Program-made: the position numbers and the translations under genes
Part shown: positions 7,286 to 16,554 of the stretch, piece after piece
Numbering within the stretch: position 1 is the first letter of the stretch
Layout: every line of letters starts with the position of its first letter
The notes under the pieces: model-generated
The model's database searches: none
What the model was told of the DNA's origin: nothing
The model's input: the letters and a program-made list of their open reading frames with translations, nothing else
DNA from: Candidatus Mailhella merdavium
Lineage (GTDB): Bacteria; Desulfobacterota; Desulfovibrionia; Desulfovibrionales; Desulfovibrionaceae
Assembly: GCA_019119045.1 (NCBI GenBank)
Contig: DWXS01000004.1
Location: forward strand, 1-40,147
DNA length: 40,147 bases
Reading direction: 5' to 3'

Positions 7286-7610
7286 GTCTCCAGAGAGTGT
7301 TTACGGGCTAATGATCTGGCAGAATTTATGTTCCATGAAATTACATGAACGAAAAAACCGTCATATCAAAACTGTCAATCAACTGCCCCCTCGCGGTCGG
7401 CCCGCACAGGAAAAAGCCATGAACATCCCCCTGTATACGTCGGGGCTTTCGATACCGGCCATGGCAAGATTTTTTAATCAGCGTACCAGACAACAATACG
7501 TTCAACATAGCCCAAAAATAAACTTCCCCGCGCTTAATGCCGAGGGCCGCCGGAACCTGTCTTCCGGCGGCCCTCGGGGTCTTCTTTTCCGCGCGGCTCA
7601 GATTCCGGAT
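7286..7610. other. Spacer with a convergent terminator hairpin
   Basis: This lies between the convergent GNAT and methyltransferase-kinase genes. The only clear signal is the hairpin at 7541-7590. An open frame at 7311-7616 has no family resemblance or ribosome site and runs through the hairpin. Confidence 0.5.
7541..7590 (+). terminator. Strong intergenic terminator hairpin
   Basis: CGAGGGCCGCCGGA (7541-7554) pairs perfectly with its complement at 7563-7576 around an 8-nt loop. On the plus strand it is followed by GGGTCTTCTTTT. It probably ends plus-strand transcription, and the stem may also serve the convergent minus-strand gene. Confidence 0.6.
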
Positions 7611-8747
7611 TTATGACAGCTTTCTGCCTTCCTTTTTCCCCAGATAGACATAGTGCATGAATCCCGAGCTGACCTTTCCTTCCTGAACGGCCTTTGCCAC
7701 ATCCGGATTGACCCGGAGATAGGCCTCTTCGTCAAATCCGTATATTCTTTCGAGGTGTCTGATATACCCCTCGACATCCTCGCGCGAGGGAGCGGCAAGC
7801 TGTCTGGAGGCGCGCATGGCGGAATACACGGCCATGTCGACGACATAAAATCCATGTTCGTGAAAAAATGATAAAAATTGCAGGTGGTATTCCGCAGGCA
7901 CATAACCGTCATAGACAAAGCTCCGATGCTGCGAGGCCTGCATGACGCCCCCGGCAAACTGGGCAAGCAGCCCGGCGCGGCAGATATCCATGATGAGCGC
8001 GGCCTTGTCCGAACAGAAATTTTCCCGCAGAAAAGCGGCAAGTTCGGCGGAACACTCCGCCTCTCCGGACGAAATCCGACTCAGCAGAGCATCGCCCGAA
8101 ATGACGGAAAGTTCCTTGTTGAATATGGAGCGGGCCAGCGAGCTTTTCCCCGAGCAGGAGGCCCCTATGAGCATAATGGCCAGAGGTTTTCTGCGCGAAA
8201 TATGCACAACGTAGCGGGGAAGAGGATCGCCCGCCTGCTCGACGCTTTTGCCGATAAGCTTATATGCGTAGGGGGCAAGCATGGAATGCAGTTTCGTCCA
8301 GGTGGGGAAGTAGCGGGAATCCTTATGCCGCTGAACCTTGACAAAGCTGTCTTCCTCTCCGGGGGCAATCCCCAGCTCCAGCACCAGCACGCCGTCCGGA
8401 GCAAGATGTTCCACAAGCTGCGCCACCATCTTTTCCTGATCCTCGGCATAATGCAGGGCAGACAGAAAGAGTATGACGTCATATGTGCCGGAGCCCAGAT
8501 CCTGCCAGTCCCCATATCGAAATTTGCAGGAAGGAAACCACTTTTTGGCCTCCCTCAGAAAATCGGGATTTCTGTCTATTCCTTTAACATAAGCCGCCTG
8601 TTTATAGGCAGCCCAGCCGCAGAAAAAGCCCGTGTTGCACCCTACGTCCAACACTCTTTTTCCTTTCAGATCAGGAAGAAAAAGCGAACAGAGTTTTCCC
8701 ACACTGTCGGAATCTCCGGCCTGCCACGGAAAAGACTGATAAGACAT
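7611..8747 (-). CDS. Fused SAM methyltransferase / P-loop kinase
   Basis: This 378-residue protein has two enzyme domains. Residues about 1-185 are a class I SAM-dependent methyltransferase with motif I VLDVGCNTGF at 32-41, an acidic GIDRNPDF motif II and VILFLSALHYAED as motif IV. Residues about 188-320 form a P-loop domain with Walker A GASCSGKSS at 195-203, resembling small nucleoside- or zeta-toxin-like kinases. The last 40 residues read FDEEAYLRVNPDVAKAV then FMHYVYLGKKEGRKL. This is a short motif I know from proteobacterial surface-polysaccharide and RTX-type proteins. Together they suggest modification of a sugar, nucleotide or polysaccharide end group, but this is inference. An AAGGAG site lies about 12 nt upstream of ATG 8747. 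It stands alone, with no glycan cluster nearby. Confidence 0.75.
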   Translation of the reverse strand: MSYQSFPWQAGDSDSVGKLCSLFLPDLKGKRVLDVGCNTGFFCGWAAYKQAAYVKGIDRNPDFLREAKKWFPSCKFRYGDWQDLGSGTYDVILFLSALHYAEDQEKMVAQLVEHLAPDGVLVLELGIAPGEEDSFVKVQRHKDSRYFPTWTKLHSMLAPYAYKLIGKSVEQAGDPLPRYVVHISRRKPLAIMLIGASCSGKSSLARSIFNKELSVISGDALLSRISSGEAECSAELAAFLRENFCSDKAALIMDICRAGLLAQFAGGVMQASQHRSFVYDGYVPAEYHLQFLSFFHEHGFYVVDMAVYSAMRASRQLAAPSREDVEGYIRHLERIYGFDEEAYLRVNPDVAKAVQEGKVSSGFMHYVYLGKKEGRKLS

Positions 8748-8782
8748 ATAACTATGACTCCTTCTTGTTGAAAAATTCGTCC

Positions 8783-8811
8783 AATATATCCCGACCCATA
8801 TTTATATGCAA
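8783..8811 (-). promoter_or_regulatory. Probable promoter of the methyltransferase-kinase gene
   Basis: On the minus strand TTGCAT (8806-8811) and TATATT (8783-8788, five of six consensus bases) are separated by 17 nt. They lie in an AT-rich region about 35 nt upstream of the start codon. Confidence 0.45.
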
Positions 8812-9478
8812 TCGAAGCATGGAAACATCCATGAAATGAACACATTTACCCGTATACCATGAATATGATACAGTATGCTTACTGACATATTGCATTGAAT
8901 CTATGCGTTTTGAAAATTTAACTTCCTGTTTATGCAGAATCAACAGCATGGGCAGGAATGTCCTGCTGCGCATGCATATGTCTCTCTGTCCGGCATGCTG
9001 TTGAAAACAGCGGCTGAACACACGGAACGCATGCGTTCTTATATAAGAATTCCCTTCTGCTGACAATTTGAAAGAGAGCGACATTGCTTTTCAAGTTTCC
9101 GGAGTCTGAACCATCTCCGTAAAAAACAGTGTTCTCCACCCGGAATACGGTGCGGCGAAATTTGCAGAAAAACTATTCCGCCCTTCCCGACATTTTTAAC
9201 TTTAATTAATATTAAATAGTCTGTCCGAACTCTCTCCGGAACGGCAACAAGGCGGATAACATCCGGAAAATTCACCGTTCCGATCCGGGGCGGCTCCGAA
9301 CCTCTAACGCTGCCGGAGGAGCGGACAAGCCCCTCCCGACTCAATCCGAAACTCTTAACCATCTTACAAAAAAATTATTTTATTTCATCACATTACTGCA
9401 TACCGCACAGCAACTGTGAGGAGCGGCATACCCTCCCCCGGCGGATGATGGACGCTCTGATAAGCTGTCGTGCCAACC
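8812..9478. other. AT-rich spacer between the kinase gene and the dcw operon
   Basis: Divergent intergenic region. AT-rich tracts occur at about 8830-8930 and 9190-9225 (TTTAATTAATATTAAATAG) and at 9363-9395. No gene is recognised. A 110-residue minus-strand frame ending at 8752 looks spurious because it overlaps the likely promoter at 8783-8811. Confidence 0.4.
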
Positions 9479-9530
9479 TTGACACTAAGCAGTTTTTGGA
9501 AGATTGTGGGAAAAAGTGGTAGGAAGTGGT
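9479..9530 (+). promoter_or_regulatory. dcw operon promoter with MraZ operator boxes
   Basis: A perfect TTGACA (9479-9484) precedes three direct boxes GTGGG (9506-9510), GTGGT (9516-9520) and GTGGT (9526-9530) at an exact 10-bp period, ending seven bases before the mraZ start codon. MraZ is known to bind GTG-containing direct repeats with this spacing upstream of its own gene. The -10 element (about 9502-9507) is weak and overlaps the first box, so MraZ binding would cover both the transcription start and the ribosome site. Confidence 0.7.
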
Positions 9531-9537
9531 TTGAAGT

Positions 9538-10014
9538 ATGTATTTTCGCGGTCGTTCTTCCCGCAGTCTGGACGCAAAGGGGCGCATCATGCTCCCTCCC
9601 GAATATCGGGAGAGTCTCGCCGCACGGGGATTGAAAGGCCCGGAAGGGGAAGCTGCTTCTCCACGCTTCATGATCACGACGTATGACGGCTGCCTTGTCG
9701 CATATCCGTGGGCGGACTGGATCGAGCTGGAAGAAAAATTTGCCCGTCTGCCCAACCCCTCCCCCGCAGCACGAGCTTTCCGACGTCTGATCATAGGCGG
9801 AGCGGAAGAACAGGAACCGGACGCGCAGGGGCGCATCCGGCTTTCTCAGGATCACCGGGAATATGCAGGAATTGAAAGGGAAGCGGTGATCATGGGATTG
9901 ATAAACAGATTTGAGATATGGAACCCGGCACGCCTCAAGGCTTCCCTTGACGAACAGAATCTGGAAGACGTTACCGGGGAACTGGCCGCAAGCGGCATAG
10001 ATTTCGCTCTATAA
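9538..10014 (+). CDS. mraZ: Transcriptional regulator MraZ
   Basis: First gene of the dcw cluster, 158 residues. The protein shows the two SpoVT/AbrB-like half-domains of MraZ: FRGRSSRSLDAKGRIMLP near the N-terminus and PDAQGRIRLSQDHREYAGI in the second half, each with the conserved DxxxR DNA-binding motif. MraZ forms a ring-shaped oligomer that binds direct GTGG-type repeats and represses the dcw operon. Such repeats lie immediately upstream (9506-9530) and overlap the only plausible ribosome site (AGGAAG). The start ATG 9538 matches the family N-terminus. It is followed 16 nt later by rsmH. Confidence 0.95.
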   Translation: MYFRGRSSRSLDAKGRIMLPPEYRESLAARGLKGPEGEAASPRFMITTYDGCLVAYPWADWIELEEKFARLPNPSPAARAFRRLIIGGAEEQEPDAQGRIRLSQDHREYAGIEREAVIMGLINRFEIWNPARLKASLDEQNLEDVTGELAASGIDFAL

Positions 10015-10030
10015 GCATTTTCCGAACGCC

Positions 10031-11056
10031 ATGCACGCTGTCACTGCTGAAAACGCAACTCATGTGTCCGTTCTGCTGCGCGAGGTGCTTGAAGCCCTCG
10101 TCACGCACCCCGGAGGCCGTTATCTCGACGGAACTCTGGGTCTTGCCGGACACTCTTCCGCCCTGCTGGAAAAAGCGGGCGAAACGGCCGAACTGTGCGG
10201 GCTGGATCGCGATCCGCAGGCACTTGCCCGGGCGGAGGAACGTCTTGCCCCCTACGGAAAACGCTGTCACCTCTTTGCGCTCGAATATGCCTCCTTTGAG
10301 GAGGCTCTGGACACTCTGGGCTGGAATCAGGTGGACGGCGCCCTGCTGGATCTGGGCGTTTCCTCTCTCCAGCTGGACGTTGCGGAACGCGGCTTCAGTC
10401 TGCATGAAGACGGGCCGCTGGACATGCGCATGGACATGGGGGAAGCCTTGATGAACGGACGGCGCAGGGAGGCTCTGCCCCATACGGAAAGCGCGCGAAC
10501 CTTCGTCAACAGAGCGGACTTCCCCACGCTGAAACGGGTCATAGAGGATTACGGCGAAGATCCTCAGGCCGGACGCATAGCCCGCGCCATTGTGGACGCG
10601 CGCGCGACTTCCCCCATAGAGACGACCCGACAGCTGGCGGAAATAGTCTGGCACGCCTACCCGCCCAAATGGCGCGCCACGGCGCGCAACCATCCGGCCA
10701 CACGCACCTTTCAGGCCATACGCATGGTCGTCAACGACGAGCTGGGCCAGCTTGAGCATTTTCTTGATCGGATTCTGTCCCGTCTTGCTCCTGGGGGAAG
10801 GCTTGCGATCATCTCCTTCCATTCGCTGGAAGATCGCATCGTCAAGCAGCGTTTCAAGCTCTGGAGCAGCGACTGCATCTGTCCTCCGCATCTGCCCCGC
10901 TGCGTCTGCGGACACAGAGCGGAAGTGCGCGTACTTACCAGAAAGCCCATACTCCCCTCACAGGAGGAACTCACCCTCAATCCGCGCTCCGGCAGCGCAA
11001 AGCTGCGGGTTGCGGAAAAACTGCCCGAGCCGCCCCGGCAGGAGGCTGGGGTATGA
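10031..11056 (+). CDS. rsmH: 16S rRNA (cytosine1402-N4)-methyltransferase RsmH
   Basis: 341 residues, the normal length for RsmH (MraW). It methylates N4 of C1402 in the decoding centre of 16S rRNA using SAM. Visible motifs include THVSVLLREVLEAL at the N-terminus, the SAM motif YLDGTLGLAGHS, DGALLDLGVSSLQLD, RGFSLHEDGPLDMRMD, NHPATRTFQAIRMVVN and IISFHSLEDRIVKQ. A cysteine cluster (CICPPHLPRCVCGH) near residues 285-298 is a common variant in this protein. It has no obvious Shine-Dalgarno sequence at ATG 10031. Its TGA overlaps the ATG of ftsL (ATGA), implying translational coupling. Confidence 0.97.
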   Translation: MHAVTAENATHVSVLLREVLEALVTHPGGRYLDGTLGLAGHSSALLEKAGETAELCGLDRDPQALARAEERLAPYGKRCHLFALEYASFEEALDTLGWNQVDGALLDLGVSSLQLDVAERGFSLHEDGPLDMRMDMGEALMNGRRREALPHTESARTFVNRADFPTLKRVIEDYGEDPQAGRIARAIVDARATSPIETTRQLAEIVWHAYPPKWRATARNHPATRTFQAIRMVVNDELGQLEHFLDRILSRLAPGGRLAIISFHSLEDRIVKQRFKLWSSDCICPPHLPRCVCGHRAEVRVLTRKPILPSQEELTLNPRSGSAKLRVAEKLPEPPRQEAGV

Positions 11057-11346
11057 AAAAGAACAATACCCTCGGGGCGGGCGGCTGGATGCTCGGCCTT
11101 GTGCTTTCCCTGCTGTTCAGCATGGTGCTCGGGGTCGCTCTGATCTGGCTCAGTATCGACAGAAACGATACCGCCTACTCCATCCACAAACTGCAACAGC
11201 GGGTGGAGGAAACACGAAGCCACGTCAACAAGCTTGAAGTAGAACGCGACAGCCTGCTTTCTCCCTATGTTCTGGGCAAAAAGGCGGAGGAACTCGGCAT
11301 GGGTATGGCCGATCCCGGTCAGGTTCGTCGCCTGGAAATACAGTAG
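11053..11346 (+). CDS. ftsL: Cell division protein FtsL
   Basis: 97 residues. A short cytoplasmic start is followed by one membrane segment at about residues 12-33 (MLGLVLSLLFSMVLGVALIW) and a predicted periplasmic coiled coil (IHKLQQRVEETRSHVNKLEVE). This is the bitopic layout of FtsL, which joins FtsQ and FtsB to activate FtsWI. Sequence conservation in this family is low, so the assignment rests mainly on topology and on its position between rsmH and ftsI. It overlaps rsmH by four bases and is followed seven bases later by ftsI. Confidence 0.85.
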   Translation: MKKNNTLGAGGWMLGLVLSLLFSMVLGVALIWLSIDRNDTAYSIHKLQQRVEETRSHVNKLEVERDSLLSPYVLGKKAEELGMGMADPGQVRRLEIQ

Positions 11347-11353
11347 GTACGCC

Positions 11354-13612
11354 ATGCGTTCGGGTTCTTCCATTTCGACACGCAGTTCCGGCCGGGGTTC
11401 ATCGTCCCGTCGGCTTCATGCCAACCAGCGCAGACCTTCCGGAGCAAAAGACTCCGGAAAGACCGTCGAGCAGCGGGACTGGCAGACCTTGCGTTTTCAG
11501 ATTGCAGCAGTTCTGTTTGCCGCAATCTGGATCGTATTGTGGGGGCGCGCCTTTTACGTTCAGCTCATCATGGGGCCGGAACTGGCCGAACAGGCCATGC
11601 GTCAGCATACCTACACCGAACTTGTGGAAGCGCGCAGAGGAACCATCTATGACCGCAACGGTCAGGTTCTGGCCCGCAGCGTACAGGTTCGCTCCGTCTA
11701 TGCCAATCCCCGTGAAATACGGGATCCCAGACAGACGGCTCTTGCCCTCGCGCCCATTCTGGGGCTGGAAGCCTCTTCCCTGCAGAAGCAGCTGGAAAAG
11801 GATCGCTCCTTCATCTGGATCAGCCGTAAAATCGACGACGCCACGGCAAGCGCGGTACGCAAGGCGGCCCTTCCCGGAATAGGTCTTTCGCGGGAGTATG
11901 AACGGGTCTATCCGTACAAGCACCTCGCCGGGCAGCTGCTCGGCTTTGTCGGTCTGGACAATGTCGGTCTGGAAGGCGTCGAGCGTTCGTTCAACGAAGT
12001 TCTGGCAGGAACCTCGCAGAAAAACGTCGTACAGCGGGACGGCACGGGCCGCGGCTTCTATACCGACAGCGCAAGCGCGGCGCAGGGCAAGGATCTGTAT
12101 CTCACGCTGGACGTACAGATTCAGTTCATTGCGGAAGAAGTCATTGCGGAAGCCGTGCGGGAAGCGCAGGCAAAATGGGGCGGAGTGCTTATTTCCGACG
12201 TGGAGTCGGGAGAAATTCTGGCCTGGGCGCAGTATCCCTTCTTCAATCCCAATACCTTCCGTCTTTCCACGCCGGAAGAATACCGCAATCGCCTCGCCGC
12301 CGACGCGCTGGAACCGGGCTCGACGCTCAAGCCCTTCCTCATGGCCGCCGCGCTGGAAGAAAACATCGTCACTCCGGACACCATATTTTACTGTGAAAAC
12401 GGCACCTGGCAGACCAACAAGATCGTCATAGGCGACGACGGTCGCGCCTACAAGGATCTGCCCGTTTCCAAGCTGCTGACCTATTCGAGCAACATAGGCA
12501 TGGCAAAGCTCGCCCTCGAGGTCGGCGCGCAGACCTACCGCACCTACCTGACAAGACTCGGCTTCGGCCAGAGAACGGGCATAGGCATAGGCGAAAGCAA
12601 GGGTATTCTGCATCCCATTCAGGACTGGATGGAAGTCAACCTGATGTCCGCCGGATTCGGCCAGAGCCTTTCCGTGACGGGCATCCAGATGCTTCAGGCC
12701 TGGACGACGCTGGCCAACGGCGGAGTATTCCGTCCGCTGCGCCTTGTCCGCGACGAAACGGGCAGGGAGCATCTGGCAAGCCAGCGCGTGTTCAGTGCCA
12801 AGACGGCGGATGAAGTCATGCGCATGCTCATCGACGTCGTGGACGGCGACGGCACGGGAACCCGCGCGCGCATTCCCGGCATCCGCGTCGCCGGCAAGAC
12901 GGGCACGGCCCAGAAGGCGGACCCTCACGGCAAGAACGGCTACGGAGAAAAACGTCTCGCCTCCTTCGGGGGTATCGTTCCGGCCGATAAGCCGCGCTAT
13001 GTCATCTGGGTCATGCTTGACGAACCGACAACCATCACCTACGGCGGCAGACTGGCCGCGCCGGTGTTCCAGAAAGTCGCAAGCCGCGTCCTCGCATACG
13101 GCGGCTACCTGCCGGGAGTGGTGTTCGCCACGGCGGAAGACGCCGCCTCCGCCTCCTCCCGGACGGCCAGACCGGCAAAGCCCTCGAAAGTGAGGGAAGG
13201 CACCAGCCCCGACGTCACGGGCATGAGCCTGCGCCGGGCCATGGAACGCTTTGCCGTTGCCGGAGCCGTTCCAGAAGTCCGGGGACAGGGTCTGACGGTA
13301 TATCACCAGCAACCGGATCCCGGAGAAGCTCTGCTGGAGGACGGCAAGCCCCGGCCCTGCGTCGTCTGGATGTCGCAGGAAGCCTATGAAAGCGATCTGC
13401 GCAAGGCCCAGGCACAGGCGGCGGAAAAAAAGAACGCGGCCGCACAGGCCCCCGCCGCAGCCAAAGGATCGGGGGAAACGGCGTCATCAGCGCAGGCAAC
13501 ACTTCTGGAAACGGCGGAACGGGACAATCTCGTCCCCCTCCCGCAGACAGGCGGGGAAACAACGCGACGTACTGCACAGGACGCCGCAGCATCCGGAAAC
13601 AGCTCCCGGTAG
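11354..13612 (+). CDS. ftsI: Septal peptidoglycan transpeptidase FtsI (PBP3) with a C-terminal PASTA domain
   Basis: 752 residues. A basic cytoplasmic tail is followed by a membrane anchor at about residues 47-68, a pedestal domain (RRGTIYDRNGQVLARS) and a transpeptidase domain. Active-site motifs are S323-TLK326, S378-S-N380 and K515-T-G517. The C-terminal part (residues about 617-675, DVTGMSLRRAMERFAVAGA and so on) is a single PASTA domain. An Ala/Lys-rich low-complexity tail follows. FtsI crosslinks septal peptidoglycan with FtsW. PASTA domains are unusual on Gram-negative FtsI outside delta-proteobacteria. The frame opens further upstream inside ftsL, but ATG 11354, with an AGGT site, gives the normal N-terminus. 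Confidence 0.95.
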   Translation: MRSGSSISTRSSGRGSSSRRLHANQRRPSGAKDSGKTVEQRDWQTLRFQIAAVLFAAIWIVLWGRAFYVQLIMGPELAEQAMRQHTYTELVEARRGTIYDRNGQVLARSVQVRSVYANPREIRDPRQTALALAPILGLEASSLQKQLEKDRSFIWISRKIDDATASAVRKAALPGIGLSREYERVYPYKHLAGQLLGFVGLDNVGLEGVERSFNEVLAGTSQKNVVQRDGTGRGFYTDSASAAQGKDLYLTLDVQIQFIAEEVIAEAVREAQAKWGGVLISDVESGEILAWAQYPFFNPNTFRLSTPEEYRNRLAADALEPGSTLKPFLMAAALEENIVTPDTIFYCENGTWQTNKIVIGDDGRAYKDLPVSKLLTYSSNIGMAKLALEVGAQTYRTYLTRLGFGQRTGIGIGESKGILHPIQDWMEVNLMSAGFGQSLSVTGIQMLQAWTTLANGGVFRPLRLVRDETGREHLASQRVFSAKTADEVMRMLIDVVDGDGTGTRARIPGIRVAGKTGTAQKADPHGKNGYGEKRLASFGGIVPADKPRYVIWVMLDEPTTITYGGRLAAPVFQKVASRVLAYGGYLPGVVFATAEDAASASSRTARPAKPSKVREGTSPDVTGMSLRRAMERFAVAGAVPEVRGQGLTVYHQQPDPGEALLEDGKPRPCVVWMSQEAYESDLRKAQAQAAEKKNAAAQAPAAAKGSGETASSAQATLLETAERDNLVPLPQTGGETTRRTAQDAAASGNSSR

Positions 13613-13621
13613 GGATACGCC

Positions 13622-15112
13622 ATGGCCATGACATTGCAGGAACTTTGCCACAGCATCAGAAAGAACCCCCGCGCTCTTCGGACCGATTCCAGGAAGGTGG
13701 AAGCGGGAGATATTTTTGTAGCCCTGCCCCCAGCCGCCCGCGTCGGAGCGGACGTTGCCGATCAGCGCGCAGACCACATTCAGGACGCCCTGCGCCGGGG
13801 TGCGGGAATCGTCGTTGCCGATCCCGCCTTTGCTCCGCTCCTTGCTTCCGCCGCGGAGGACGGCAGCCGGAATTGCGGATTTCTCCCCGTATCCGACACC
13901 CGCGCCGCACTAGGACGGCTGGCTGCGGCAAATTTCGGCACGGAACATCTGCCCTTCCCCGTCATCGGCGTAACGGGCACGAACGGCAAGACGACCTGCG
14001 CCTATCTGCTGGAACATGCGTGGAAATCCCGCGGTGCGAGAGTCGGCGTTCTCGGCACGGTCAGCTATCGCTGGCCGGGACATGAAGAAGCGGCGCCCCT
14101 CACCACGCCCGGCTGTCTGGAAATTCACGAATGTCTGGCCGCCATGCGCAGGGCGGGCGTCGACGCGGCCATTATGGAAGTGTCCTCCCATGCGCTGGAT
14201 CAGAACAGAATTGCCGGTGTGGAGTTTGCCGGAGCCGTGTTCACCAATCTGACGCAGGATCACCTCGACTACCACGACGGGATGGAAGACTATTTTTCCG
14301 CCAAGAAAAAACTTTTCACCTCCGTCCCCAGAGCGGACAAGGTCATGGCCGTCAATGCCGACGATCCTTACGGCCGACGTCTTCTTGCGGAAATTCCCCG
14401 CGCCGTTCCCTTCGGTTCCGCAGGAAACGCCGACGGCGGACTCTGCTGCGAGGTGCTTTCCGACACGCCTGCCGGCATGGAACTGCGCCTGAGCTGGCAG
14501 GGAACGAGCTGGCCGCTCAACAGCCCTCTTGTGGGAAAACACAACGCGTCCAATCTTTCCGCAGTCATTGCGCTGTGCCTGCAGATGGGATTTACGCCCT
14601 CCGATTTTTCCTGCTTTCACGACTTCTTCGGAGTATCCGGCCGTCTGGAGCGCATTCCCGTACCGGAAACGGGCAGGGGCGCAGGCGTGGGCATATTCGT
14701 GGATTACGCGCACACCCCCGACGCGCTCACCCGCGCGCAGGAGGCTCTGAGAGACGCCGGTTTCTCGCGGATCATCACCGTGTTCGGCTGCGGCGGAGAC
14801 AGAGACCGCACCAAGCGGCCGCTCATGGGCAAATCCGTCGCGAGCGGCAGCGACATCGCCATACTGACCTCCGACAATCCGCGCACGGAAGATCCGGAAC
14901 GAATCATGGACGACGTCATGCCCGGTCTCGCCGGGGGGAAGGATATACACCGCGAAGCGGATCGGCGCAGGGCTCTTGCGCTCGCGCTTGAACTTGCCAG
15001 ACCCGGCGACGCCGTACTGGTGGCGGGAAAAGGGCACGAGCCGTATCAGATCATCGGCACCGTCAAACATCCTTTCAGCGATCAGCAAACACTCCGGGAG
15101 CTTTTGCAGTGA
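13622..15112 (+). CDS. murE: UDP-MurNAc-tripeptide synthetase MurE
   Basis: 496 residues. The enzyme adds the third stem-peptide residue to UDP-MurNAc-L-Ala-D-Glu in the cytoplasm. The ATP loop is GVTGTNGKTT (Lys123). Other Mur-ligase motifs are EVSSHALDQNRIAG, NLTQDHLDYHDGMEDY, GKHNASNLSA and IFVDYAHTPDAL. The substrate-selecting motif is D418-N-P-R421, which predicts meso-diaminopimelate as the added residue, as in most Gram-negatives. It lies nine bases after ftsI, and its stop overlaps the murF start. Confidence 0.97.
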   Translation: MAMTLQELCHSIRKNPRALRTDSRKVEAGDIFVALPPAARVGADVADQRADHIQDALRRGAGIVVADPAFAPLLASAAEDGSRNCGFLPVSDTRAALGRLAAANFGTEHLPFPVIGVTGTNGKTTCAYLLEHAWKSRGARVGVLGTVSYRWPGHEEAAPLTTPGCLEIHECLAAMRRAGVDAAIMEVSSHALDQNRIAGVEFAGAVFTNLTQDHLDYHDGMEDYFSAKKKLFTSVPRADKVMAVNADDPYGRRLLAEIPRAVPFGSAGNADGGLCCEVLSDTPAGMELRLSWQGTSWPLNSPLVGKHNASNLSAVIALCLQMGFTPSDFSCFHDFFGVSGRLERIPVPETGRGAGVGIFVDYAHTPDALTRAQEALRDAGFSRIITVFGCGGDRDRTKRPLMGKSVASGSDIAILTSDNPRTEDPERIMDDVMPGLAGGKDIHREADRRRALALALELARPGDAVLVAGKGHEPYQIIGTVKHPFSDQQTLRELLQ

Positions 15113-16554
15113 GCATGACGATAAGGGAAATGGCGCAGGCCGCCGGCGCGGAACTCATTCTGCCCGAAGCCGCGCAGCAGCATACGGCCGGCAGGGAAGT
15201 TCCCCTTGTCTGCCACGACAGCCGAGACGTGATCCCGGGTTCGCTTTTCGTCTGCATACGCGGCGAACACAGCGACGGTCACGACTTTGCCGCGCAGGCC
15301 GTGCAGTCCGGTGCGGCGGCCCTACTGGCGGAACGCTCTCCCTTCGACGGCCTTCCGCCCGTGCCCCTGCTTCTGGCAGAGGCCCGGGATTCCGTGCGCG
15401 CCCTCGGACGCATGGGGAACGCCTGGAGAAAGCGGTACTCCGGCCCCGTCGTCGGCATTACCGGCACGGCGGGAAAAACGACGCTCAAGGAAATACTCGC
15501 GCACACACTGACGGCCGTACGGGGAGGAACGGGAAAGGTCGCCCGCAATCCGCTCAATCTGAACACGCAGATCGGCCTGCCCGAATCCATGCTGGCCGCA
15601 AAGGGAGACGAGGATTTCTGGGTCATGGAGGCCGGCATCAGCAATCCCGGCGACATGGACGAACTCGGCCCCATCATGGAACCGACTCTGGCCGTCATCC
15701 TCAACGCGGGGGCGGGGCACAGTCTCGGGCTGGGCGATGCGGGCTGCGGCGGCGCGGCGCATTACAAGTCGCGTCTGCTGAAATACATTACCCCGGGAGG
15801 AAGCGCGCTCGTCAGCGCGGACTATCCGGATCTGGTTCGGGAAAGTCAGGCCGTCCGCGGGGATATCATCCGTTTTTCCACCGCAAGACGGGATGTGCCG
15901 TATCATGCGCGCTATCTCGGTCTGACAGCGGAAGGGAAAAGCCGCTGTCTGCTCTGGCTGGACGGGCACGAACTGGAAGCGGAAAGCTGCCTTTCCGGCC
16001 CCTTTGCTGCGGAAATCATGATTGCGGCGGGAGCAGCCGCGCATCTTCTCGGCCTGAAGGATGAAGAAATTCTCTCCGGGCTTGCCTCGGCACAGCCTGC
16101 CGCCCAGCGTTTCAACCGCCGCGAATGTGCCGGATGGACGCTGCTGGACGATACCTACAACGCCAACCCTCTCTCCTGTTCGCGCATGATCGAGGCCACG
16201 GCCGCCCTGCGGCGCGAGGGAGAAAAACTTGCCTTCGTCATGGGGGAAATGCTCGAACTCGGCAACCTTGCCGAAAGCTCCCACGAAGAGCTGGGAACGG
16301 CCCTGGCTGAAGCAGGCGCCGACGCCGTCTTCTGGATCGGCGGATACGGCGACGCCGTTTTCCGGGGCCTGGAAAAGGGCGGCTTTCAGGGCCGCTTTAC
16401 GGCATTGAACGCGCATGAGGACTTTCTCCCCGCATTTTCCGCGTGGGAGGAAACATACCGCGACGGAAACTCCGGGATAGTCCTGTTCAAGGGATCACGG
16501 GGCAATCATCTGGAAAAACTGGTCAAGGTCTTTGAGGAAGCCCATGCTTTATAA
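15109..16554 (+). CDS. murF: UDP-MurNAc-tripeptide:D-Ala-D-Ala ligase MurF
   Basis: 481 residues. It adds D-Ala-D-Ala to UDP-MurNAc-tripeptide, the last cytoplasmic step before MraY. Motifs: [14 protein letters not shown] in the N-terminal domain, the ATP loop [10 protein letters not shown], the ligase motifs [14 protein letters not shown] and [12 protein letters not shown], and [22 protein letters not shown] 15109 overlaps the murE stop and has GGGAG eight bases upstream; ATG 15115 is the alternative. Its 3' end overlaps mraY by 11 bases. Confidence 0.95.
   Translation: MSMTIREMAQAAGAELILPEAAQQHTAGREVPLVCHDSRDVIPGSLFVCIRGEHSDGHDFAAQAVQSGAAALLAERSPFDGLPPVPLLLAEARDSVRALGRMGNAWRKRYSGPVVGITGTAGKTTLKEILAHTLTAVRGGTGKVARNPLNLNTQIGLPESMLAAKGDEDFWVMEAGISNPGDMDELGPIMEPTLAVILNAGAGHSLGLGDAGCGGAAHYKSRLLKYITPGGSALVSADYPDLVRESQAVRGDIIRFSTARRDVPYHARYLGLTAEGKSRCLLWLDGHELEAESCLSGPFAAEIMIAAGAAAHLLGLKDEEILSGLASAQPAAQRFNRRECAGWTLLDDTYNANPLSCSRMIEATAALRREGEKLAFVMGEMLELGNLAESSHEELGTALAEAGADAVFWIGGYGDAVFRGLEKGGFQGRFTALNAHEDFLPAFSAWEETYRDGNSGIVLFKGSRGNHLEKLVKVFEEAHAL

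Noticed and set aside
8752-9084. 110-codon minus-strand frame just before the methyltransferase-kinase gene
   Set aside because: The AT-rich sequence also holds the likely promoter of that gene, and the translation has no recognisable family; a small upstream ORF cannot be fully excluded.
9391-9403. 13-base match (CATTACTGCATAC) between the spacer before mraZ and the spacer after ftsZ (27345-27357)
   Set aside because: Matches of this length are expected by chance in a window of this size, and no wider similarity surrounds them.
11399-13312. 637-codon minus-strand open frame
   Set aside because: Antisense shadow of ftsI; no recognisable domains.
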